Of a DNA stretch of 64,000 nucleotides, positions 12,821 through 25,500 are shown piece after piece. The number at the start of each line of letters is the position of its first letter. The first letter of the stretch is position 1. Location of the stretch: NCBI RefSeq assembly GCF_048128805.1, contig NC_135999.1, positions 13,070,690 through 13,134,689 on the forward strand, written 5' to 3'. Source of the stretch: Centroberyx gerrardi (taxonomy: Eukaryota > Chordata > Actinopteri > Beryciformes > Berycidae). The translations under genes were made by a program, and so were the position numbers. The notes under the pieces are model-generated. The model made no database searches. It was not told where the DNA came from and worked only from the letters and a program-made list of their open reading frames with translations.

Positions 12821-13201
12821 GATCCTCAACAAAGATTCATTTCCCGGTTGTGTTTAGAGGGGTCACTTTAAATATCACAGCACAAGTCTCTATAGGAATA
12901 CTGTAAGATGAAAAAAATGAGAAATGAAAGCATCACCCACCCCACCCACCCATCTCTCACTTGCCACCCTGCTGCCCTGGGTCCTGCCACAGACGCTGTG
13001 TATGTTTCTTTCAGGTCATGTAGGTTGCTGACAGTCTTGTATCCAGTCTTGTCTTCCCAATACAAATCTGTGATGATCCTCATCCAGACTCATCCAGACC
13101 CACTGTCTCACACCACTGTGGTGTCTGTGGTCTTTTCCCTTAACCTTTTAGGTAAAAACAAGTTTATTTAGACAACTGGCACATTGTCATCCATATATCA
13201 C

Positions 13202-13258
13202 AGTAGTAGTAGTAGAAGTAGTAGTAGTAGTAGTAGGCTAGTAGTAGTAGTAGTAGTA
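13202..13258. repeat. (TAG)n microsatellite
   Basis: Trinucleotide array of about 19 units with two interruptions, followed by degenerate TAG-like sequence. Confidence 0.95.
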
Positions 13259-14082
13259 TAGTAATACTAGTTGCAGTAGAAGTAGGCTACTGGAGGATGA
13301 GTGTGTTTAAAAAAAATGATGTAATTAAAATCAACAAATTGGAATAGTACAGTGTTTTTTCTCTGAAATAGGCCCATGTCAGATCAATGTATGGTTGTAA
13401 GTCTCTTTACCTGTGGTAGCCCACTGGAGTCGTATTAATAATCTGTTCTGCATTCCTCATCATAACCTTTACCAACACTGTTCATGTGCCTAATTCAGTT
13501 GCACAATCCAATTTGAGGGGGTGTGTCGCCTCCCAGTGTCGAAACACAGCCATTACAAGATGATTCAGTAAAGGAGGGGCCGCCCTGAGGGAGGCGTTTG
13601 AACCTGAACATCAAGGAGATGACACTGTGCAAACTAGACTTAACACCAGTCTGCCTCTTACTTTGAAAGCACCGCTCACTGACACTTACAGTTTACTCAC
13701 AAGATTATAAAGAAAAGTATTGCAATATAAAGCACTGATCTGCAAACAGGACAATACCGGGTCTTTTGTCATATGTGTCTGGCATGTATCAAATAAGCTT
13801 GTTACATTACATCTATCAGTGTTTTTACACATGCAGAAATTATGATGAATGTGGTATATTAGGCCTATATATTTTGGAGATGCGTGGTGGATCACATTAA
13901 TACCAGTAAACAATGTGAATGGTCTCTTGCAGTGCATCTAACTGCCAGTAAATCCAAAGACCAAACACATTATACTCCTGAGACCCGTATGCACAATGAC
14001 TGCAATAAAACACCAACACCCTAGTGGGCTACTATATGATACCACATGAACCATAAAGTGTCTATTACGCTAAGAGATTCAG

Positions 14083-14123
14083 CATCTCTCCCTAGGGGAT
14101 CAATAAAGTGCATCTTTATCTTT
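14083..14123 (+). repeat. LINE/SINE-type 3' tail
   Basis: The motif GGGGATCAATAAAGTGCATC followed by TTTATCTTT recurs at about 32.34 kb and 57.10 kb, and in reverse orientation at about 50.97 kb. The recurrence and the short terminal repeat are typical of 3' tails of fish non-LTR elements. Confidence 0.6.
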
Positions 14124-14704
14124 AATGTCAGAATGTGTTCATAACTATTTTAAGATTATCAGTGGTAAAGAAAAGGAGTTCAATCTCATTTTCCTACAAA
14201 AAAAAAAAAAAAAGCCCGTTGAATGTTTCTTATGTTTTGGATCTTGATTTACATGATACCATTTTCCCTCAATCAATCTTCCTTAAGGGAGTTCATGGAA
14301 AACATATAGAGGAGGCTCAGTTCATCACACATGAGAGTGAAATACCTATGTAAAGAGTAAAAAGTCTATGTATGAACCTTTGTTGCCTTTGCTGCTTATA
14401 ACAGAAAAAGCATTTTACATCTGTCATATATAGTAGCTTAGCTCCTCTCTGATTGTGGTGATAATAGAGACTAGAGATAATGGTTCTCACACACACTATA
14501 CTCACCAGCTCCTTCCTAAAATACCTCTTCATGTCATGCTTTTTGCTCATAATAATTCTTAAGGAAAATTAATGTAAAATTGCCTGCTAGGTTTGTTATA
14601 TTGCTCCTATTAGACACAAACCCTATTAATGGTGATTTTACACACATCCACACAGATTTTAAAATTGTCTTGTGAATGTAAAAACATGTCTTAAGCCAGG
14701 AGGT

Positions 14705-14732
14705 TGGTGTGTGTGTGTGTGTGTGTGTGTGT
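14705..14732. repeat. (GT)n microsatellite
   Basis: Perfect GT array of about 14 units. Confidence 0.95.
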
Positions 14733-15664
14733 CTGTCCAGCCCTCAGAGAACTGGCTAATGGCGTGGAAAGCCAGGGAGTGTGCCTTGGCAAGTGGGCAT
14801 GGCTGTGTGGCACAGGAGATGTTTGCTGCATGAGAATTGCTCACACTGCTTCCAGCGCTTTTAAGTGTGGTTTACCAGAACCAGGTGTGAAGCACCTTAT
14901 CGCTCTGCCCATTCCCCAGAGGCGCAGTGGTCGAATACTTCAGAGTGTTAATTGGGCAGAGGTGTCTTCGTAAACATACTTGTGGGCTCGCTTATGCAGC
15001 CTCCTCATGTGTATAAATCAAAACAACTTTTCTGAGATGGGCTTTGATGAAAACTGCACAAAAACATTATTGCTGTTAATCAACCAAAAATGTTGTGTCA
15101 TCCAGAAACAATTCAGCTTGAATTTAATTAGCGAGTGTCAACAAAAATCCAAAACTCACTGACTCCTCCATAGTAAATCGCAGTTTTGTGATACAACAGT
15201 AACCTGGAAAACATTTCAGTTTGTCGTGTTATCTTTATGCTTTAACTAGGAAATTAAGATGAAAATCTGACTGAGGTTTCTTTTTTTCCCATTAAAGCCC
15301 TGGGAAACCACAAGAGGGGCCTTGCAATGATTAAATCCATCATCTTCAAAGCAGCAAAGGTGGACCAGGGTCAGCATAATAACTTGATTGTGTAATATCT
15401 GCTCACAATGTGGCTTAATGAGAAAACATGTTTTCCAGGTGTCCGGTAAAGCAAGCAGCATGGCAAGAAGTCTGCATTGTTGGTTTATCAATGTGTCTTT
15501 TCATCAATGTATAGCCATTATGTTTTATAATATTTAATACATTCAGAGATTAACATTGCTGAATAGAAACATATCTAGGTCTTAATGTAGATTTCGTAAA
15601 GCCAATTTACATGTGCCGTAAATATCTACAATTTATTCCCCCAGGTGTACAGATTGATAGATTC

Positions 15665-16597
15665 TTTATTCATTTCAATGTGGCTCATAAATTGATAAGT
15701 TACACAATATCATACAGAAGCTGAATGCCAGAACTGGACAAAAAGTTGCAAAAATATCTTTTTTGTCTTTACATCTTTTCTGTCAGTGTTTTGCAGCATA
15801 TTGTAGAGCAGTATGTTGTGGCATCAAAGTGAAATGGAACAACTTTGAGTGTTGAAATACTGTAACACACTGAGCTTGTTGAATTGATTGGGTGTAAAAG
15901 GAGACAGGGTATTTGCAAATTCAAGGTATTGGGTTGTGGCCAAAGTAATAGCACAGTGACATTTTGAAACACAGGTGACTCTATTAGTGTAGGTGTGCAT
16001 GAGAGGATGGAGGTGCACCGTACGCCTGGCACGTGCAGCAGAGCAGCATGGGAAAGGCCGGCTTGATGGGCTCTCCAGCACAACTGTGATAACAACGGGT
16101 ACAATATCAAATCTGTTCATAGTTGCTTTTGCTACATTTTAATCCCCCTCTCTCTAAATTTTCAGATGACTCTCGAAAGTGGCTACATTATGTGTTAAAA
16201 TGAAAACTAGCTTTTTTGAATTGCTAACTAAATGACAACAACACACTACAGTAAACACAAATCCATGAGTGTCTCCTAGGCTGAGTAGCAGAGATGAATG
16301 CACTGAGAAAGTCATTTCTTTTTAGTTGTCATTGAAAATTGAATCCATGGAAATCACCCCATCTTGGAATAAAATGTACAAACAATTAAAATGGACATAA
16401 TGGTGATGTGAATGGGTCGGGGAGGGAGGGGGGTGGGGGGTGAAAAAGAAAAATGAAGATAGCATGGCAGCTGGCAATAGAAACTGCTTCAATATTAGTC
16501 CTATCCTTCAGTTTCTGTGTTAGGACCCACCCAACAATGTCTTTTTTTGCCTTTTGTCAGCCATATTTCCATCTCTCTCTCTCCCTTCAATGTTTCT
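15665..16597 (-). other. uso1: Probable uso1 3' untranslated region
   Basis: It follows the uso1 TAG stop on the minus strand and contains no conserved coding sequence. The first convincing AATAAA on that strand is the complement of TTTATT at 15665-15670. The end point is inferred from that signal alone. Confidence 0.5.
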
Positions 16598-19500
16598 CTA
16601 GTCCTCATTCTCTTCATCATCCTCCTCGTCATCATCGTCTGTTTGGTCCCTGGCATCAAGGTCGTCTTCATCTTCAACCTGTAAGGAAAGGGTCACAGTC
16701 TAACTAGGGCAAAAACAGACAAAGCACAGCTAAGTGGTTTGGACACAAAGCAGTCTTTGTAGTTATTGCACTATAGTAAGGCTCACTGATCAGGACATCA
16801 AGCTCAGCACTACCACTACACCACTACTACCGCTGAATGGTTAAGACAACAAGAGCATCATTGTTACTAACACTAAAACACAGAAAATTGATCTGAATTT
16901 CAGACTCCCACACTGATCAGTAAACTGAACAGATATACTGAATGAAAAATCCATTTATGCAAAGATATAGATAGATATGTTTGTTAGAGACGACTCTCAT
17001 CCTTTATTCTCTCAGTTTGAGCTGATGAACTCTGGGAGGCATTATAGGGTGATAATGCACTTTTATATGCTCTTGTGTATCTTTTAGTGTCTCTTTGTAT
17101 GCACGTTTTGTGTGATTTTATGTACTGTCTTGATTTTATGTAATGCCTGTGAGCCAAAGACAATTTTCCACCTCGCGTGGACAATAAAGTTATATCGTAT
17201 CGTTTTTAAATTAATAAATTAATCATTAACCGTGTGCTACAGTTGACATTTTCTAGTTGAAAAAGAAAATTAATCTGCAAATTATCGTATGGAATATTTC
17301 AAATATGTTATTCATAGTTTGTTCTATCTCTGTATTTCAATATCATCCAGTCGACCCAGCATTTCCCTAGTCTATACAACCTCCATGGCCAAGGTTTGGA
17401 TAAGCGAGTTTCTACAACAGTAAGGACACTCAGTACTGATAAAATGACGGTCAGTGTTGAAACTCAAGGGAATAACTTTTTCCCCTGATTAGGTCAGGCA
17501 GGAAAAATACAATATTTAAACCAAAATTGTTCAATTCTGTGACCATAAGGTCAAAGGTGAGATAGTTTGTGTACCGTTTCTCCCAGGTCTTTGAGTCTCT
17601 GCTTGAGGCTGTGGATCTTCTGGTCCTGGTCTGCTAGCAGCATCAGCAGGTCGTCCTGCTCCTTCTTGGACTCTTGCACCTCTGTTTGCAGCTTGGCCTT
17701 CTCCGTCTGCAGGATGGCCACCGTGCTGGTGGCCGAAGCCAGCTGCTGCTCCAGCCCCGCCCGGCCCTCCGACAGGCTCCTCGCCTCCTCCTGGGCCGAG
17801 GAAAGGAGGGAGAGAAGGAAGAGAAGGGGGGAAAGGAACAGCAGACGGCAGATGGTGGGTGTGGAAGATGACGATGAATAGAAGGATAATGGAAAGAGAC
17901 AATAGTGTAAGAAGCCTGAAATCTCTCTGCATTAACACTGAACATAATCATGCAGAGGTTTGCTTTCACTGCCCTTCCTGGAGATGTAAGATGAGAGCTC
18001 AGAAAAAGAAGCCCCAACATTTGATGAATAATTAAATGATTTCAAAAAGGTCAGAGCCCACTAGTGTTGTATGAATAATAGAGGGACATCGAGGTGAGAT
18101 GATGCAGTGCTTTACAGAGCAGTGCCAAACAGAGATGTTAGTGAACGGATAAGGTGCAGACCTGGAGTCTCTCTGTCTCAGAAGTCTGTGCTGCAAGCCT
18201 GCTCTCTAGTTCTGCCACCTTGGCCGTGTCTGTCGAGCCTTCACTGCCGGGGGCCGCATCCAAGGACTGGGAGAAGAGAGGGAGAGGCGCCATTAGAAAG
18301 GAAAGCCATTCATTCAAGTACCCGCTGAGCGTTATGGGGTATTTATGCCACATTAATGATGTATTCAGACAGTACTTACCCCAGCTTCAGCTCTCCTGAG
18401 CAGTTCTTGTCTCTCTGTCTGCAGTCGGTTGATCTCTGCCAACTGGGACTGGACTTGATTCCTCAGTGCCTCCAGTTCCTGGGACAAACAACAAATTTAG
18501 CACCAACACTTGCAAAAATACATATAATACACACATGCATTGTTTCAAAATAAGATACATGCTGTGTATTGCACAGTACAGCACAAATAGGCATCAGACA
18601 AGTCAGTTTTACGCTCATTAGCTTTTCAATGACTTATACATGAGAGAAACAGTACGTGCCACAGTCAAATTGGGTTAAGGGAACAGTGTATAATGATCAA
18701 TCCCACCTTCAGTAGTTCTGTGTTGTCTGACCCTCCTGCTGTACCTTCTGCTGTCGGCACCGCCTCTGATCTCTACAGAATAACACACATTAGCGAATAT
18801 ACGACACGCTCCATTAGTCAGCATTAGTGATCCGCTATAATCTCATTTTTACTGTGACGAGATTAAAGTAAAACTCTAGATACAGTTGTAATTATAAGAT
18901 AATCATCAGAAACAGAAGCAAACATCTGCTCTCTGTCTCACAAAGGCACACACACACACAAATATATACTGACCAGGGTGTTGATGAGTGTGTCTTTGTC
19001 ACCGAGCTGCGTCTGGAGGAGTGTGTGTTGCTTGCGCAGCTCCTCCACCTCTTCTCGAAGCTGTGTGAGCTCCTCTGTCTGAAGCCCATTGACATGGGAG
19101 CCGTCCCCCTGGGTGTTGGCCTGACTCTGGTTATCCTTACCTGGATTTACAACCAAAACACACACGCTGACTGTCTATTAAATTGTCAGATTCAGTGGGA
19201 AATGTGATGTAAATGTTGACATTACACTATCTAGTAGGTGTCATAGGTTATGCTTACATGCACACAATACTACAGTTACTGTGAATAATCAGATTAAGAC
19301 AATAGTTTAGGTAGTTTGACATCTTAGGTAGATAGTTTGGGTTAGTCTGCTTGGATTAAGGCATTTGCATGGCAATAGCTAGGGCTGGGAATATTGCCTC
19401 AATCTGGTTAAAATCAGATTATCAGTGTGCATGTAAATGTACCCATTGTTAACTCACATTGGTCTCTTCAAAAATGCATTTTAGTATCCATCAAAAAAGA

Positions 19501-22500
19501 AATGCATCTCTTCTTCTGCTAAATTGTATTCTCGGTCTTTATGGAAGAGACAGGCTTGCTTCCATTTTTTCCTAATAAGGTTTTCTTGGGAGTTTTTCCT
19601 TGTATGCTTCAAGGGTCTAAGGTTGGTGGTGCCAGGTAGGTTAGGCTATGTAGGATAGGTAGGCTTGCTATGTCTTTTGCTTGTGCTTCGTTCTGCTTCC
19701 TTGTGTTTGACTTACATCATTCTGTTCTACGATTAATTGTTCATTGTCTGTCAAGTCCTTTGAGACATGCTTGTGATGAAGGGCTACATAAATAAATGAA
19801 TGAATGATCTGAACTTGGAACAAAACACATTTCACTTGTGATCCAAAAGATTGGTGCAGTCATGAACAGTAAGGTGAACCCACCTAATTTCAGCTTGAGG
19901 ATGTTGTACTGGTCTTTGTGCTGCTGGATCTGGGCCAGCTGCTGGGTGATCGTGGTCTGCATCTGTTCATTCTGCGATGACGCGGACGTTACCTGCTCTT
20001 TCAGCTCCTGGATCTGAGAATCCTGGGGGAACATCACAGAATGGAAATAAAACAGTGAACAGGAGAATATACAGTGTCTGTGTTTTTTGCAAATGTATCT
20101 CTTTGTTTTAACTATCAACACACACATGAAAAACCACATGCAGGATCAAAAGTGTGTGTGTGTGCGTGTTTGAAGTATGTTTACCTGTTCTCTGATCAGC
20201 TCTTTGTACTGAGTCACAATGCTGTCGTGCTGCTCCAACGTCTTCTTCACCTCCTCCTCCTTCTTCTCCTCCTCGCTGGACTTGTGTACTGCTTTCGTTA
20301 TCACACCTGCGTAGAGGAGAGGAGGACATAATTTTAAAAACCCCATTCAACAACGTCACTGACCTAACAACACGACCCCATGATGGGATTAGGGTCGGGA
20401 ATAGGTATTACTGGCTGTGAGGCAAAGTGGTCGACTGACCCTCCAGCTCTTTGACCAGCTTGGTGAACTCGTGGTCGAACAGCATCTGCTCTGGAGAGGG
20501 GAAGACGGGCTGCGGTTTCTGGGCGGCGCGGGAGTACAGCTCGTGTTTGGTGATGAAGCCCAACTTCTCCACAAAGTTCTCCTTCCCAATGCGCTTCTCA
20601 ATCAGCTGCTTCAGCTTTTCTCTGAAGAGGACAGGGAAGGGGTTAAAGAGGCCATGGCTTGTTGACGATTTGATACAGTTAACAGTTTGTGTTAAAAGTC
20701 TGTGCCATAGATCGATGCAACATCTGTGCGCGTATACAACAACACAAATGTAGACAATATCAGAGAGATTCTAAAATATTGCTTCTTTTCAACGTGTGTG
20801 AGCTGAGTGAAAGACACAAGTGTGCTGGTGTCTTACTTGGTGTAGTTCTCCAGTGAGTTGTCATTGTAGTAGATGCAGATGCCGAGGAGCAGGGCACACA
20901 GACCCTGCACCAGCCGCTCATCCTCTCCCAGGTTCTCTGAGATCTGACCTGTCAGCTTTAGGAGTCACCAAGTTAAGGATCAACTCACCTGGGAGTGGAA
21001 TGTGATGTTCCCTTTCTCACAGAGGACAAGGCTTTGGCAGAGGCAACTATATATATATATAAATATATATATATTTATTACACAGTCAGGGTGTCTATCG
21101 GTTCTTTAGCTTTGGACAACCTGTGTGTACTTAAAAATGCAGAAATGTGTGGGTGGGTGCGAAATAGCAATAATTCTATATCACTGCTGTTGTGTGGCAA
21201 CCTATTACATTTAGTTTTTGGTGTGTTTTATTTTGTTTGCATGAATTTAATTATATAGTGCTAAATTTGTTGAGTTAGTTTCATGTCCCTGGGCCCTTAA
21301 AACCGCCTGCAGAATTTTAAAAATGTGCAGTTGTCAAACCGAATGAGAAAATCTTCCTGAATTCCTGAAAAGTTAACTTTTTTGGTAATACAAAGTCCTC
21401 ATCTGACAGCAGTATTGTGAATATTGCATAACACCAGTTGAAGTCATAGACAGTGCAGCAATAAAACTCTATGGGTAGATGCAGAAGTTTAGCATAACGA
21501 AATGGAATGACAGCTTGTCAGCTGGTTGAAGGATACGAAAGGAACATTGTCCTGATTATGTAGAAAGTGTGTGACAGCAATAGGACAGTTGCTGATCCAT
21601 GTACACAGCAGCATGAGGAGGCCCACCCTGGTCTGCACTTTGCTGCCCTGTTGAGCACAACAGAAACCAACAGACATGTCAACATGCTTTCCAATAGACT
21701 GGGAATGAGAGTGAAAATGGTGATAAAGATCTGAAGTCCCCTGAACAGGGAACATTTAGAGAGCCTGCTAAAAACAAAAACAAGATGTAGGACCTGAGAC
21801 CATGGAGAACCAGATGTTCCCCATGGGAGGTTTAGTCCTAGATCCCAATTGATCATGTCCTGTATTAGAACAAATCCTGAACAGAGAGATTTAGATTAAA
21901 TCAAATTAATTGCAAACGCCTGTCCAAAACTCTGATCTCTGATTAGATAGGCCTTTTCTTAGAAAGACCATTCATCGTCAATAATGTTGTTCAGCAACAG
22001 TTCTAGTCATTTCTTTAACGAGCAATTTGCAGCGTGACACATTTGATTTAATTCAGGCAAAAAAACAAGGCCAACAAGATTACTGCCCTTGGAAAAAAAA
22101 AAACAGGCGCTGGGAAAATGGCAGCAAAACTATGCTTAAATATGAGCTGGCTTAAAAATGAGGCATCAATTTTGTTGGCACATTGTAATATTTCTAACAA
22201 TGACTTTTTTCCCCCTGCAAACTTGCTGAGAGGGAAAAAAACATTGCATCTGACATTGCATCATCCCCCCGACAAAATAAGTAACTGACAGAGTAAATCC
22301 ATCCATGCCATGTGTTTAAACAGCAGTACCTCAACAACGTCAAACCATTAGTAGTTAATGAGGTTATCACAAACAAGAAACAACTGGGATACAATCAAAA
22401 TTAATAAGTTCAAACGGTGTTAGGTCGACCATGGCATGCAGTCCTGTAGTAGGAGAATCAGTTCTGAAAGTCTGAAAACCTAATCTTAACACTCAGACAT

Positions 22501-25500
22501 CAGGTAGCCACCAGGGACACCAAGTGATATGCTACTTTTGAGTTTACGAGCAAATCAGGTAACACAAATTTAGCTTAATGCAATTTCTTTTAGCAATATT
22601 TCCTTTAGTGGTTTACAATTTTCATCCTGAGCCTGAACAGAGTGATTGATAACCTTTTCTAATGAAAATTATTGGAAATCTCAAGCTAATGCATTGTTGC
22701 GTTTCCAGCTAACAGCTCATGCAAGGCAAAAGCAACTTTTGTGCTCTTTACAAAATGAAGAGTTGAGTCAAATTATAATAATAAAAATGTGGCATAAAAA
22801 TGATCATGCAATTCCATGAGAAAAACTTTGAGGGACAGGTGAGAGAGGTTTAGGAACTACAATAGATTGCATAGATTGCATCCTATTTTTTTTTCTTAGC
22901 AAAAGAATGCTTTCTATGGTCATAAACTTATGGGCACATATGGCAGCAAGCAGTTATGCAATTCTGGACAATTTCTCTCGATGAACTGTTGAGGAAAGGA
23001 TGATCTTCATGGAGTTGAGATGTCAGCCGTTGAAACTTTATATAGACTGAGACTGCAGAGGCGGGTGGAATCAATAATAATAAAATGGTGCATTAATACC
23101 TAATGCACAACATGCTTTAAGAAGAGCAGACTTCTCTCCTATAGTGAAATGAAGGATGCCAAAAATAAATAAGTATGGCTCATACTGTATGAGCAATGTA
23201 AGATGCAGATAAAAACCTACCAGCATGGCAAACTACAGAAACTTAGGAAATCACCTTTTCAGATTTTATCTCCAATTGTGACGTGATGCATAAACAAATA
23301 TTACAGAGAAGAAAAAAAAAAAAAAGAAGAAAGAAAAATGACCACAAGTATTAATTGAATTATCTTTGGCCCAGGTAAGAAGTTTCATACATTTCTCTGT
23401 TTGTGTGTATTATTGTGGTTAAAACAGACTAAAACTAGAGACTAAAGACTCTCTAGTCATTGAAACAACAAAAAGTGAGGTGAGAGAAATTAACTCTAGT
23501 CTCTAACTTCAAAACTAAGAAAAAAAATAATAATCAGGATTTATTCTCAGTTATAGTTTCTTAGTGAAAGCCACCAGTAGGTATATATATAATATATAAT
23601 AATATATATAACTAAAACCCACTAGCTGAAACCATAGAGGAAATCCTCAAAATAAAAATATATGTTCTAAAAATATAAAAATATATAAAAAATATAAATA
23701 AAATATATGTAAATCTTAAGGCACCTGTGTTTGTGTACATAGTTTGCCACATAGAGAACAGGAGGAGAAACAACAGAGAACAAGAAAAGGCCCACAAAAT
23801 GCTGCAGCACATCCCTCCAGAACAGTTAGGTAAGGCCTCATGGACCACAGCAAAGGGTCAAAGGTCAAAGTAGGGACTAACAGGTGCATAAGATAAGCAT
23901 AGATAAAACTACAAAAAAATCAAAAACTGTTCCTTTTCTCCAACCCTCTATTGGGTGTTAACTTATGTACTTCTCCATATTGCAGTGGCAAAAGCGGTGT
24001 TATAGGCTTCGTCAAGCAACTTGCACCAATCAAGAGCTTTCAGATCTGTGCGGAGGAGAGCACCCGTGGGCCACCCTAATGAGGAAGAACGGGAAAACCG
24101 GGTCATAGCCATAGGTTAATTTAAGGACAAGGAAGGAAGGGTGGGGGTGCTGAACAGTAACAGGGAAGCCAGATCCCCCAGCAAACGGAACAAGGAGCCC
24201 CCTGCTACGGATGCCAAGCCAAAATAACCGGGACAGGTGCTGCCCAAACACACACACGCACACACAAATATACACACACACGCACATTACTCACCCGCCG
24301 GTTGATCTTATCACCCTGCAAAACCACAATAATGTGACACTGTTCTATTCAATTCAAAAACATCCAAAACCACCCCAACTGCAGTGCACCACTGCTCTAA
24401 CACTTTAATTGTGTAACTGTGCATTTTGTGCAAAAACTGGTCCTGCTCTAACGCAACTCTTTAAATCCTGGCTACCCTTCGCCTTCAGTGACAGTTTGCA
24501 GTGCTGATGTAGCCTGTTAGCGTATCTCCCTCCATTATTCCAGTGTCACAGTTGGACTGTTAGTCTACCTGGGAGAGGATGTTGGTGCACTGCTGCAGCA
24601 GGGAGACGGGGGGCTTGCCCAGGCTGGTGGCCAGCTGCACCCTCAACAGCTGCTCCTTCTGGGTGAGGTTGTCCTGCAGGGCGTGCGCCAAGGCCACAGC
24701 GGCGCACCAGTTGGACAGGGAGTCTGCCGAGAACAGGCCCCCGCACAGCAGCTGGCCCGCAGAGATGGAGTTGGCTGGACAGGTGAATAAAAAGAATAAA
24801 ACAATGGTGGAATCAGGTTGGATGAAACAGTGGTCTGTGAGTGTGGCACTTATTCTACAGGTCAGGTCCTGCTGTATTAGACTAGAAGTCAACTGGCACA
24901 AGATCCCTTGAATCCCAGCTGCTACAGGCCTAACTCCATTTTTATCAAAACTTTTATGGAAAGTCGTCTTTGTAGCTTTAATGGGTCCCCTATGTACAAA
25001 CTGTCTAGAAACTAGGGGTGTAACGATTCAATGCAACGATTCAATTAAATTTAGATTCTTTCAGCAAAGCTTCAATGCATCATAAAATCTCACATTCTGC
25101 CCAGAATTCGATTAATTTCGATACTTACAAAAAGTATAATGACTCTACAAATGTAATTTGTAAAAAGTAACAACTGATTCTGAGTCAGCAATAATTACAC
25201 ATATGTAAACCTTACACCAAGGTACTAGTTCAAAGCATTACATTTATTTAAGGCAAAACCTAAAGCTTCAAACAATATCTCAGTGTTTCTATAGTATATT
25301 TTCAACAACTTTTTCTAGCCTACACCCTTTCCTCTGCAGAATAGAAAGCTCAAAAACACCTTAATGCAATATTAATTGATATTAATCCATCCCAACTTTC
25401 AAATCAATTCAGTTGGCTTTCCAGCTTAAATCAATGCTTTGCCATCCATCGATGCTTTTTTACACCGCTACTAGAAACACTTGACAGTCATAGCTAAACA

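Larger units (their letters stand above)
12910..15664. other. Intergenic stretch without recognised gene
   Basis: I see no recognisable exon. It contains a TAG trinucleotide array, a GT array and, at 14083-14123, a LINE-like tail (GGGGATCAATAAAGTGCATC). Confidence 0.55.

Noticed and set aside
17531..18020. Arg/Ser/Pro-rich frames over the uso1 coiled-coil exon
   Set aside because: Other-frame shadows of the uso1 exon at 17575-17790.
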